A stretch of DNA of 64,000 nucleotides, taken from contig NZ_JBLJBV010000021.1 of the NCBI RefSeq assembly GCF_047638075.1, positions 1 to 64,000 on the forward strand, read 5' to 3'. The notes under the pieces were generated by a model. That model was not told the DNA's origin and did no database searches. It was given only the letters and a program-made list of their open reading frames with translations. Shown here in pieces: positions 42,267-49,820 of this stretch. A program made the position numbers and the translations under genes. The number at the start of each line of letters is the position of its first letter. Within the stretch, counting starts at the first letter, position 1. This DNA is from UBA6197 sp047638075. GTDB lineage: Bacteria; Pseudomonadota; Alphaproteobacteria; Rhodobacterales; Rhodobacteraceae.

Positions 42267-43766
42267 TCAGTCCATCGCCTTGAAGTTGAAGGCGGACCCT
42301 TCCTTGATGCCGCTGGGCCAGCGCGCGGTCACTGTTTTCGTGTGGGTATAGAACCGGAACGCATCGGGACCGTGCTGGTTAAGATCCCCAAAGCCCGACT
42401 TTTTCCAGCCGCCGAAGGTGTGATAGGCCAGCGGCACCGGGATTGGCACGTTGATACCGACCATGCCGATATTGATCCGCGCGGCAAAATCGCGCGCGGT
42501 ATCGCCGTCGCGGGTAAAGATCGCGGTGCCATTTCCATATTCATTGTCAAGGGCATAGCCGATGGCCTCTTCATAGGTCTTGGCCCGCACCGTTGACAGA
42601 ACCGGGCCAAAGATCTCTTGCTTGTAGATCTCCATATCGGTGGTGACGTTGTCAAACAGCGTCGGGCCAACGAAAAAGCCGTTCTCATAGCCTTGCAGTT
42701 TGAAATCGCGCCCGTCGCAAACCAGCGATGCACCCTGATCCACCCCCGAGGTGATCAGGCCCTTCACGCGCGCCATGGCGGCACTGGTGACCAGCGGGCC
42801 ATAATCCACGTCGTCACCTGCCGTCCACGGGCCGACTTTCAGCCTTTCAATGCGCGGCACCAGCATTTCGATCAGCCGGTCGGCGGTTTCGTCACCCACC
42901 GGAACCGCAACCGAGATCGCCATGCACCGTTCGCCCGCCGCGCCAAAGCCGGCGCCGATCAACGCGTCTGCCGCCTTTTCCATATCGGCGTCAGGCATGA
43001 TGATCATGTGATTCTTGGCGCCACCAAAACACTGCACACGTTTGCCGTTGGTGCAGCCACGACCGTAGATATACTCTGCAATCGGGGTCGAGCCGACAAA
43101 ACCCAGCGCCTGCACGGTGTCATTGTCAAGGATCGCATCGACGCTTTCCTTGTCGCCGTTGATTACCTGAAGGACGCCATCCGGCAGGCCGGCCTCTTGC
43201 AAAAGTTCCGCCAGCATCAACGGAACCGACGGATCGCGCTCTGACGGTTTGAGGATGAACGCGTTACCGCACGCCAGCGCAGGCCCCATTTTCCACAGCG
43301 GAATCATCGCCGGAAAGTTGAAAGGCGTGATCCCTGCCGTCACGCCCAAAGGCTGGCGCATCGAATACATGTCGATCCCCGGCCCGGCGCCATCGGTAAA
43401 TTCACCCTTCAAAAGATGCGGCGCGCCGACGCAGAATTCAATCACCTCAAGCCCGCGCTGCACATCGCCCTTGGCATCCGGGAAGGTCTTGCCATGTTCC
43501 GATGACAGCACCTCGGCCATCTTGTCCATGTCGCGGTTGATCAGGCGGACGAATTCCATCATGACCCTTGCGCGTTTTTGCGGGTTGGTGGTGCCCCATT
43601 TCACCTGCGCTTTGGCGGCATCGGCCACGGCGCTGTCCAGCTCGGCCTTGCTGGCAAGGGCTACATGCGCTTGCACCTCGCCGGTGGCCGGGTTGAAGAC
43701 ATCGGCAAAGCGGCCCGATTTTCCGGCAACCATCTTGCCATTGATCCAGTGACCAATCTCTTTCAT
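42267..43766 (-). CDS. mmsA: Methylmalonate-semialdehyde dehydrogenase (CoA-acylating)
   Basis: MmsA converts methylmalonate semialdehyde plus CoA and NAD to propionyl-CoA and CO2, the end of valine and thymine breakdown. The 499-residue protein has GVTAGITPFNFPAMIPLWKM, FVGSTPIAEYIYGRG and GFGAAGERCMAISVAVPVG with the catalytic Cys near residue 287. CoA-dependent family members show IPVPLAYHTFGGWKKSGFGD, also seen. The ATG at 43766 has AGGAGG at a good distance; the GTG before it is less likely. It leads the operon and is divergent from a LysR gene. Confidence 0.95.
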   Translation of the reverse strand: MKEIGHWINGKMVAGKSGRFADVFNPATGEVQAHVALASKAELDSAVADAAKAQVKWGTTNPQKRARVMMEFVRLINRDMDKMAEVLSSEHGKTFPDAKGDVQRGLEVIEFCVGAPHLLKGEFTDGAGPGIDMYSMRQPLGVTAGITPFNFPAMIPLWKMGPALACGNAFILKPSERDPSVPLMLAELLQEAGLPDGVLQVINGDKESVDAILDNDTVQALGFVGSTPIAEYIYGRGCTNGKRVQCFGGAKNHMIIMPDADMEKAADALIGAGFGAAGERCMAISVAVPVGDETADRLIEMLVPRIERLKVGPWTAGDDVDYGPLVTSAAMARVKGLITSGVDQGASLVCDGRDFKLQGYENGFFVGPTLFDNVTTDMEIYKQEIFGPVLSTVRAKTYEEAIGYALDNEYGNGTAIFTRDGDTARDFAARINIGMVGINVPIPVPLAYHTFGGWKKSGFGDLNQHGPDAFRFYTHTKTVTARWPSGIKEGSAFNFKAMD

Positions 43767-43803
43767 CACATCCTCCTAAATATTATGGGCCCACTCTAGT
43801 CTT

Positions 43804-43858
43804 GCAATTTTGCCTGACAAAGAGGCAATTTGGCAAAAGCGTTTTGCGTTTTTGCAAA
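43804..43858. promoter_or_regulatory. Cluster of TTTTGC boxes between mmsA and the LysR gene
   Basis: The 102-base divergent promoter region holds TTTTGCC at 43808-43814, GGCAATT at 43824-43830, GGCAAAA at 43832-43838, and TTTTGC at 43842-43847 (GCAAAA-GCG-TTTTGC at 43833-43847 is a perfect inverted repeat). A further TTTGCAAA starts at 43851. TTTTGCC and GGCAAAA form an inverted repeat 17 bases apart. Such arrays are typical of LysR regulator sites that control both divergent genes. The 10-mer GCAATTTTGC at 43804 recurs at 42165, in front of the acyl-CoA dehydrogenase gene. Confidence 0.55.
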
Positions 43859-43868
43859 GGGGCGAAAC

Positions 43869-44771
43869 TTGACTGACTGGGATGACTTGCGCGTATTTCT
43901 GGCGGTGGCGCGGGCGGAAAGCCTATCGGGCGCGGGGCGGGTGCTGAAACTGGATGCCGCCACCGTGGGGCGCCGCATCGCCCGGCTGGAAGAGGCGCTA
44001 AGCGCCAAACTGTTCGATAAGAGCCCGCAAGGCTACACGCTGACCGATGCCGGGGCACGGCTTTCGCCGCATGCTGAGCGCGCCGAATTGGCGTTGGCGG
44101 GGGCGGCTGAAGAATTGGGTGGCGTTGCGGGGCAATTGACCGGGCAGCTGCGTATCGGTGCGCCGGACGGTTGCGCCAACTATCTGCTGCCCCAAGTCTG
44201 CGCGCAGTTATGCGATGCGCATCCGGGACTGGAAATTCAGGTCGTTGCACTGCCGCGGGTGTTCAACCTTTCCAAACGCGAGGCGGATATGGCAATCACC
44301 GTTTCGCCGCCGAACGCTGGCCGGCTGACGGTGCAAAAACTGTCTGACTATCAGCTGCACTTGGTTGGATCGGCGGATTATCTGGCCTGCCATCCAAAAA
44401 TCCTCAGCCGCGCGGATCTGCGTGGGCACCGGATGATTGGCTATATTCCCGACATGATTTTTGACAAGGAACTGGATTATCTGGCCGAAACCGGCGCCGA
44501 GACGGTCGGGCTCGCGTCAAATTCGGTGTCGGTGCAGATGCAAATGGTGCGTGCAGGGGCGGGGCTGGCGATAGTGCATGACTTTGCGATTCCTTTTGTT
44601 CCGGGCCTGCGCCGGTTGCTGATCCGTGAAATTGCGCTAAGCCGCGCCTTTTGGCTGATCCGTCACGCCGACGACCGCCGGTCCGAACGCCTGACCCGTC
44701 TGGCCGAAACACTGGCTCTGGCCTTTCGGCGTGAAATCACCCGGCTTGAGGCGCTGGCCGCGCTACCCTGA
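43869..44771 (+). CDS. LysR-family regulator, likely of the mms operon
   Basis: The start is placed at the TTG at 43869 because AAAGGGG lies seven bases upstream and the family begins right there (TDWDDLRVFLAVARAESLSG). A TTG at 43830 would run through the operator cluster. The 300-residue protein has the winged helix-turn-helix (LSGAGRVLKLDAATVGRRIARLE cut short here at residues 18-38) and a LysR substrate-binding part with LRIGAPDGCANYLLP. Divergent pairing with mmsA implies control of valine catabolism, perhaps with a CoA ester or branched acid as ligand; that is inference. Confidence 0.85.
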   Translation: MTDWDDLRVFLAVARAESLSGAGRVLKLDAATVGRRIARLEEALSAKLFDKSPQGYTLTDAGARLSPHAERAELALAGAAEELGGVAGQLTGQLRIGAPDGCANYLLPQVCAQLCDAHPGLEIQVVALPRVFNLSKREADMAITVSPPNAGRLTVQKLSDYQLHLVGSADYLACHPKILSRADLRGHRMIGYIPDMIFDKELDYLAETGAETVGLASNSVSVQMQMVRAGAGLAIVHDFAIPFVPGLRRLLIREIALSRAFWLIRHADDRRSERLTRLAETLALAFRREITRLEALAALP

Positions 44772-44855
44772 ATTGCTAAATTGCCCGCAACCGCGCTTGA
44801 CAGAAGCGCAAAGCGGGGTGACGCTACGAAAAGGCGGGTTAAAAAGGAGATCATG

Positions 44856-45290
44856 ATGCAGGTTCTGCAAATTCTAAACTCGAAGGCACTGCATGAAGTG
44901 GTCACTGTCAAACCGGGAACAACGGTTGGTGCAGCCTCGGAGCTATTATCAAGCCGCCGGATCGGTGCGGTTATCGTATCGCCCGATGGCAAGAATGTCG
45001 CCGGGATTTTGTCCGAGCGTGACATTGTGCGCGAGTTGGGCCGCAAGGGTGCCGCTTGCATGGCTGACAAGGTGGACGACATCATGACCAGCAAGATCAT
45101 CGGCTGCACCCGTGATGACTCTGCGCTTCAAGTGCTGGAAATAATGACCGAGGGCAGGTTTCGCCACATGCCGGTCATGGAAAATAACGAGATGATCGGC
45201 CTGATTTCCATCGGTGATGTGGTGAAGGCACGCCTGTCGGAACTGGCAATGGAAAAAGAGGCTCTTACCGGAATGATCATGGGGAACTGA
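44856..45290 (+). CDS. Two-CBS-domain protein
   Basis: The 144-residue protein is a bare pair of CBS domains: about 8-65 (LHEVVTVKPGTTVGAASELL, IGAVIVSPDGKNVAGILSER) and 75-130 (MTSKIIGCTRDDSALQVLEI, RHMPVMENNEMIGLISIGDV). Such proteins bind adenosine nucleotides and adjust partner enzymes. Of two adjacent ATG codons, the second at 44856 is better spaced from AGGAG. It may be cotranscribed with coaD, 90 bases downstream, but the partner protein is not identifiable. Confidence 0.88.
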   Translation: MQVLQILNSKALHEVVTVKPGTTVGAASELLSSRRIGAVIVSPDGKNVAGILSERDIVRELGRKGAACMADKVDDIMTSKIIGCTRDDSALQVLEIMTEGRFRHMPVMENNEMIGLISIGDVVKARLSELAMEKEALTGMIMGN

Positions 45291-45379
45291 TGCCGCATTT
45301 GGCCAAAGCCGCCCTTGCATTTTGAGGCGCAATATAGTTGCGTGCAAAAATCTTTCAAGGCGGACCAAGGAGAGACCTC

Positions 45380-45871
45380 ATGCGTATCGGCCTTTATCCG
45401 GGCACCTTTGACCCAGTGACGCTGGGCCATATTGATATTATCCAGCGCGCTATGGTGCTGGTGGATCGGCTGGTGATCGGGGTCGCTATAAATCGCGATA
45501 AAGGGCCCCTGTTTTCGCTGGAAGAACGGGTTGCGATGTTGGAGACCGCGTGCGTCGATGTCATGGTCAAGACAGGCGGAGAGATCCTGGTGCACCCGTT
45601 CGAAAATCTGCTGATTGATTGCGCCCGCGATGTGGGGGCAGGGGTCATCATTCGCGGATTGCGTGCAGTCACTGATTTTGAATATGAGTTTCAAATGGTT
45701 GGCATGAACCGCGCCTTGGACTCTACAGTCGAGACGGTGTTCCTGATGGCTGATGCCCAGCGTCAGGCAATCGCCTCGAAACTAGTCAAGGAAATAGCGC
45801 GGTTAGGTGGGGATGTTTCAAAATTCGTCTCGTCTGACGTCAAGGTGCGGCTTGACCAGAAATTCGGCTGA
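45380..45871 (+). CDS. coaD: Pantetheine-phosphate adenylyltransferase
   Basis: CoaD joins ATP and 4'-phosphopantetheine to dephospho-CoA, the penultimate step of CoA synthesis. The 163-residue sequence shows MRIGLYPGTFDPVTLGHIDI with the nucleotidyltransferase T/HxGH motif, VIIRGLRAVTDFEYEFQM with the substrate-binding Arg, and KEIARLGGDVSKFV. GGAGAG precedes the ATG at 45380. Length is standard. A G/C-rich hairpin follows about 75 bases after the stop and separates it from the convergent gap gene. Confidence 0.95.
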   Translation: MRIGLYPGTFDPVTLGHIDIIQRAMVLVDRLVIGVAINRDKGPLFSLEERVAMLETACVDVMVKTGGEILVHPFENLLIDCARDVGAGVIIRGLRAVTDFEYEFQMVGMNRALDSTVETVFLMADAQRQAIASKLVKEIARLGGDVSKFVSSDVKVRLDQKFG

Positions 45872-45944
45872 CTTCTGGCGAACTCTTGATCAAGGAACGC
45901 GGCAACCGAAACAAAGCTTGGCCCCGGCGATTTGACAAGGTGTC

Positions 45945-45961
45945 GGGGGGCATGGCCCCCC
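45945..45961. terminator. Short G/C hairpin between coaD and gap
   Basis: GGGGGGC at 45945-45951 can pair with GCCCCCC just after it, leaving a very small loop, in the 100 bases between convergent genes. The flanks are not T-rich on the plus strand apart from AAAATAA, which would be a U-run for the minus-strand gap transcript only in reverse order, so strength is doubtful. Confidence 0.4.
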
Positions 45962-45971
45962 CAAAATAACG

Positions 45972-46973
45972 TCAGATCAGTTTTCCCATCGCCACGGCGG
46001 TGTCTGCCATTCGGTTCGAGAAACCCCATTCATTGTCGTACCAGGCCAGCACACGAACCATACGGCCCGATAGAACCTTGGTTTGATCCATATGAAAAAT
46101 GGAGGAATGGGCGTCATGGTTGAAATCCATGCTTACGTTTGGCATGTCTGTGTAACCTAAAATACCCTTCAGCCAGCCATCCGCCGCTGTGCGAATGATG
46201 CTGTTGATCTCCTCAACAGTCGTGTCGCGTGACGCCTCAAACACTAGGTCAACGGCCGACACATTCGGTGTTGGCACCCGGATCGCGACCCCATCGAGTT
46301 TGCCTTTCAGCTCGGGCAAAACCAATCCTACCGCCTTTGCGGCCCCGGTAGAGGTCGGGATCATGCTTAGGGCGGCGGCGCGGGCGCGATACAAATCCTT
46401 GTGCATCGTATCCAGTGTCGGCTGATCGCCGGTGTAGCTGTGAATGGTGGTCATGAAACCTTTGGTGATGCCGACCGTATCGTTCAGCACCTTTGCCACC
46501 GGTGACAGGCAGTTGGTGGTGCAAGAGGCGTTTGACACAATAAGCTGATCCACTGTCAGCGTGTCATGGTTGACCCCGTAAACAATGGTATTGTCCGCCC
46601 CCGCCGAAGGGGCAGAAACGAGTACTCGGCTAGCGCCATTTTCAAGGTGGCTTGCTGCTTTGTCGCGTGCGGTAAAGATCCCGGTGCATTCCAGAACGAT
46701 ATCGACATGTGCCCACGGCAGCTCATCAGGGCTGCGGATGGCGGTCACCTCAATCGGGCCCCGGCCTACGTCAATCGTGCTGGCTGTGGTCGTAACCGTC
46801 GCGGGAAAACGACCGTGAACCGAATCAAAGCGAAGCAGATGCGCATTGGTTTCCACCGGCCCCAGATCATTGATCGCTACCACCTCGATATCAGTTCGTC
46901 CTGATTCGATGATTGAACGCAACACGTTACGACCGATCCGGCCAAATCCATTTATCGCTACCTTTACCGTCAT
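45972..46973 (-). CDS. gap: Glyceraldehyde-3-phosphate dehydrogenase, NAD-type
   Basis: The 333-residue type I enzyme has AINGFGRIGRNVLRSI (cofactor fold), catalytic Cys in VSNASCTTNCLSPVAKVLND, the HSYTGDQPTLD loop and VRVLAWYDNEWGFSNRMAD. The loop after the second beta strand reads AINDLG with Asp36, the residue that selects NAD over NADP. A second gap gene lies upstream on the same strand. Two tandem ATG codons exist; 46973 is better spaced from AGGAGG. A pair of operator-like palindromes lies 47-74 bases upstream, so the gene likely has its own promoter. Confidence 0.95.
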   Translation of the reverse strand: MTVKVAINGFGRIGRNVLRSIIESGRTDIEVVAINDLGPVETNAHLLRFDSVHGRFPATVTTTASTIDVGRGPIEVTAIRSPDELPWAHVDIVLECTGIFTARDKAASHLENGASRVLVSAPSAGADNTIVYGVNHDTLTVDQLIVSNASCTTNCLSPVAKVLNDTVGITKGFMTTIHSYTGDQPTLDTMHKDLYRARAAALSMIPTSTGAAKAVGLVLPELKGKLDGVAIRVPTPNVSAVDLVFEASRDTTVEEINSIIRTAADGWLKGILGYTDMPNVSMDFNHDAHSSIFHMDQTKVLSGRMVRVLAWYDNEWGFSNRMADTAVAMGKLI

Positions 46974-47012
46974 CATCACCTCCTGAACCAAGCAGGGTGA
47001 CACCCTACTGTT

Positions 47013-47046
47013 AGTTTAGCGCTAACATCGGTGTTTATCGCTAAAC
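47013..47046 (-). promoter_or_regulatory. Two LacI-type operators upstream of gap
   Basis: A palindrome centred at 47020.5 reads GTTTAGCGCTAACA, and a second centred at 47039.5 reads GTTTATCGCTAAAC, with centres 19 bases apart. They resemble TGTTAGCGCTAACA, the type of site I recall for the alphaproteobacterial carbon regulators CceR/PckR (LacI family), known to govern gap and other central-carbon genes. A third, weaker half-site GTTTAGCGCC is at 47066-47075. Confidence 0.6.
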
Positions 47047-47067
47047 GTCAACCCATAACTAGGGCGT

Positions 47068-47211
47068 TTAGCGCCAGAAAGCGACGTAATCGACAAGATC
47101 GAAGATCTTTTTAGCTATGAAAAGACTTGCGTTCCAACCGTAGAATACGAAATCAATCAGAAAAAATGCGACAATCAATAGCCCGATGCCCAATGCAATT
47201 TTGTTCGTCAT
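47068..47211 (-). CDS. 47-residue membrane protein between the gap genes
   Basis: From the ATG at 47211 the minus strand reads MTNKIALGIGLLIVAFFLID, then FVFYGWNASLFIAKKIFD and LVDYVAFWR before TAA at 47068-47070. It has one N-terminal membrane helix, a GWN turn and a second amphipathic helix. AAGGCCGG precedes the start. Small proteins of this pattern between gap genes recur in Rhodobacteraceae and are sometimes mislabelled as the dehydrogenase itself. It starts 21 bases after the upstream gap gene ends, so it is probably on that transcript. Confidence 0.7.
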   Translation of the reverse strand: MTNKIALGIGLLIVAFFLIDFVFYGWNASLFIAKKIFDLVDYVAFWR

Positions 47212-47232
47212 CCGGCCTTATGGCGCCCCTTG

Positions 47233-48234
47233 CTACAAGAGGCGCCCCATCGCACCGGCCACGTCGGCCATACGGCATGAAAAGCCCCATTCATTATCAT
47301 ACCAAGCCAGTACACGCACGGTGCGTCCACCGACAACCTTGGTTTGCTCGGGGGCAAATATGGATGAATGGGGCGTGTGGTTAAAGTCGATAGAGACCTT
47401 TGGCTCGGGATCATAAGATAGCACCATGCCCATGTAGCCGGCAGCCGCTTCGCGTACGATTTCGTTGACCTCATCGCGGGTTACGGATTTTCCGGCCTCA
47501 AAGGTAAGGTCCACTGCCGACACGTTGGGCGTCGGCACCCGCAGCGCGGTTCCGTCCAGCTTGCCCGCCAGTTCGGGTAGCACTTCGCCTAGCGCCCGGG
47601 CCGCACCGGTTGAGGTGGGGATCATCGCCATCGCGGCCGCACGGGCGCGATAAAGATCCTTGTGTCGGCGGTCCATCGTCGGCTGATCGCCGGTATAACT
47701 GTGAATCGTAGTCATGATTCCGCGTTCGATTCCGATCGTGTCGTTCAGCACTTTTGCCAGTGGTGCCAGACAGTTGGTCGTGCATGACCCATTTGAGACA
47801 ACATGATGATCGGTTGTCAGTTGGCGGTGGTTGACACCATAAACCACGGTCTTGTCGGCATTGGTTGCAGGCGCTGAAACCAGCACCCGGCGTGCGCCCC
47901 GAGTGAGGTGAACTGCCGCTTTGTCGCGAGAATTGAATTTCCCAGTGCACTCAAGAACAACATCGACGCCTGACCAGTCTAGCTCTTCCGGCTCATACGT
48001 CGACATCACTTCGATCGGGCCGCGCCCCAGATCCAGGGTTTGCCCTTCGACCCGGATCGACCCCGGAAACCGCCCATGTACCGAGTCGTATTTAAGCAGA
48101 TGTGCGTTCGTCTCGATCGGGCCGGTGGCATTGATCTTGACGACCTGGACGTCATTTCGTGCAGCTTCGGCGATGTGGGCCAAAGTACAGCGCCCGATGC
48201 GGCCAAAACCATTGATCCCGATGGTGACGGTCAT
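47233..48234 (-). CDS. Glyceraldehyde-3-phosphate dehydrogenase paralogue, probably NADP-type
   Basis: This 333-residue paralogue has the same framework (GINGFGRIGRCTLAHIAEAA, VSNGSCTTNCLAPLAKVLND with the catalytic Cys, VRVLAWYDNEWGFSCRMAD). Its cofactor loop reads KINATG: Ala36 replaces Asp. Loss of that Asp is a known feature of NADP-using, gluconeogenic GapB enzymes, so an anabolic role is inferred. Start at 48234 follows AGGAGAG. It heads a possible unit with the 47-residue membrane protein and the second gap gene, and two operator-like palindromes lie upstream. Confidence 0.93.
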   Translation of the reverse strand: MTVTIGINGFGRIGRCTLAHIAEAARNDVQVVKINATGPIETNAHLLKYDSVHGRFPGSIRVEGQTLDLGRGPIEVMSTYEPEELDWSGVDVVLECTGKFNSRDKAAVHLTRGARRVLVSAPATNADKTVVYGVNHRQLTTDHHVVSNGSCTTNCLAPLAKVLNDTIGIERGIMTTIHSYTGDQPTMDRRHKDLYRARAAAMAMIPTSTGAARALGEVLPELAGKLDGTALRVPTPNVSAVDLTFEAGKSVTRDEVNEIVREAAAGYMGMVLSYDPEPKVSIDFNHTPHSSIFAPEQTKVVGGRTVRVLAWYDNEWGFSCRMADVAGAMGRLL

Positions 48235-48340
48235 TGCGCTCTCCTATGTCTCGCAAGTCACGGGCGCGGGGGCCTGCTGCGCCTCTCCCATGGGTTTGCA
48301 TACCATGGCGTCTACGGTAATAAAATCCTTCAAATCAATG

Positions 48341-48373
48341 TGTTAGCGAAAACATACCCTGTTGGCGTTAACA
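48341..48373 (-). promoter_or_regulatory. Two LacI-type operators upstream of the gap paralogue
   Basis: TGTTAGCGAAAACA at 48341-48354 and TGTTGGCGTTAACA at 48360-48373 each match TGTTAGCGCTAACA at 12 of 14 positions. Their centres (48347.5 and 48366.5) are 19 bases apart, the same spacing as the pair in front of the other gap gene. They lie 107-139 bases before the start codon. Confidence 0.6.
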
Positions 48374-48454
48374 GCAGGCGCAAAGCGGCATGAAAATTGG
48401 TGCTTTTTATGCCCGCGATTGCCGCCCCAGGGCTGGGTCGGGGCGGGCAGGATG

Positions 48455-49507
48455 CTAATCTTCATCTTCTGCAATCAGGAATATTTCGCCCGCGGCCTCA
48501 ATTTCACGGATTGCAGCAACAATCGCGCCCTTTGCCTCTTCCCCATCCTTCTCTTTGACCTTGCCCAGATTGCTTACTTCTTCGCGTAACGCTGCTGCCA
48601 TGCGTTGCGATATATTCGCGAGGATGAACTCGGCTGATGCGGCATCTTCGCCGGTGGCGGCTGCCAGTGCGCAAACCATTTGCGCCTGATCCACTGCCCT
48701 GAGAATTTTCGGGATATCACGCGCGTCAATACGGGCGGGAATATTGGTGAAGGTAAAGATTGCCTTGCGAACCCTGTCGGCAAAGACCTGATCTTCCTCG
48801 TCCAACCCCTTCAGAACCGCATCCCGCGTTGCCGCCGCCGAATAGTTCAGGATTGCGCCGACACGTTCAACAGGCCCGGTATCAAAGGCTTTCGTCGGAA
48901 TCGCGTCCAATTGCCCGGCCAACGCCTGTCCTATGCGCCAGACCGTTTCCGGCGCGACATTACCCGTCAGCGAGACCGCATAGGCCACCCGCCGCGCCTT
49001 GTCCCCCGCCAAACGCCCCAACAGCTCGGCAGCCTTCGCTACGGATAGTTTTGATAGCATCACCGCGCCAACTTCGGTGCTTTCCTCCTCCAATACCGGC
49101 AACAACTGATCCACCGATAGCCCCGCAATCCGCAGCCACGGATCAGATTTGGAACTGGCTCCTGCCATCCGTCTAAGCCGATTTGATGCCGAGGCCGAAA
49201 GATGCCCGTCCAGCATCGTCAACGCCCCATCCAGGCCCTCAGGGAAGGATAATCCAACCTTCTCAATATGTTCGCAAAACTCCTCGATCACCGCAGACAG
49301 GGTGTCGCGGTCCACCATTTTCATCCCGGCGATCTGTTCGGTCAGTGCGGTTTGCGCATCTTCGGATAGTTGGGCGAGCGGCAATTGCGCGCCTTCTGAT
49401 AAGAGCAGACGCACGATTACCGCTGCCTTCTGGCGCCGTGTCAGCGATGCAGGTGGGGGTAATTCCGTCAGCCGGCCCAGACCCTGAAATGGTGCGATTG
49501 CGTTCAC
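48455..49507 (-). CDS. fliG: FliG-like flagellar motor switch protein
   Basis: FliG sits on the flagellar MS ring and transmits torque and switching. The 350-residue protein has the three-part helical build: an N-terminal part with TRRQKAAVIVRLLLSEG, a middle armadillo-like part (LLPVLEEESTEVGAVMLSKL, KARRVAYAVSL), and a C-terminal domain with RIDARDIPKILRAVDQAQMV and ILANISQRMAAALREEV. It stands apart from any flagellar cluster, a known arrangement in the family of this organism, so I cannot exclude a paralogue with altered role. Confidence 0.85.
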   Translation of the reverse strand: MNAIAPFQGLGRLTELPPPASLTRRQKAAVIVRLLLSEGAQLPLAQLSEDAQTALTEQIAGMKMVDRDTLSAVIEEFCEHIEKVGLSFPEGLDGALTMLDGHLSASASNRLRRMAGASSKSDPWLRIAGLSVDQLLPVLEEESTEVGAVMLSKLSVAKAAELLGRLAGDKARRVAYAVSLTGNVAPETVWRIGQALAGQLDAIPTKAFDTGPVERVGAILNYSAAATRDAVLKGLDEEDQVFADRVRKAIFTFTNIPARIDARDIPKILRAVDQAQMVCALAAATGEDAASAEFILANISQRMAAALREEVSNLGKVKEKDGEEAKGAIVAAIREIEAAGEIFLIAEDED

Positions 49508-49594
49508 CCGACCCTCCTTGATATCGGTAAAGACCGATCAAAGACAGCCTCGCACAGCGGGGTTAAAAGGCCCTTACCCGTATTTGTTTTTCAT

Positions 49595-49747
49595 CTAGCT
49601 GGACTGGATTACACAGGCATTGACGCCCGCATCCCAGATCTGACCCACCGGGCAGCGCGTCGCCTGGCGGTCATCGTGACAGCCGTTGGCCACAGCCGAG
49701 AACGGTAAAAATAGAAGGGCCAGCAGTGCAAACACTTTGGTCTTCAT
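49595..49747 (-). CDS. Small secreted cysteine-containing protein, 50 aa
   Basis: AAAGGAGACCACC leads to an ATG at 49747. The product is MKTKVFALLALLFLPFSAVA (signal peptide, likely cleaved after AVA), then NGCHDDRQATRCPVGQIWDA and GVNACVIQSS, with three cysteines in the mature part of about 30 residues. The CPxGxxWDxxxxxC pattern resembles small exported proteins common in Rhodobacteraceae. It is 73 bases downstream of purB on the same strand; function unknown. Confidence 0.75.
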   Translation of the reverse strand: MKTKVFALLALLFLPFSAVANGCHDDRQATRCPVGQIWDAGVNACVIQSS

Positions 49748-49820
49748 GGTGGTCTCCTTTCCTGTAACGACGAAAAGAAGACCACGAAGCGGTGCGAATC
49801 ACCCTATCACGGCTGCGTGA

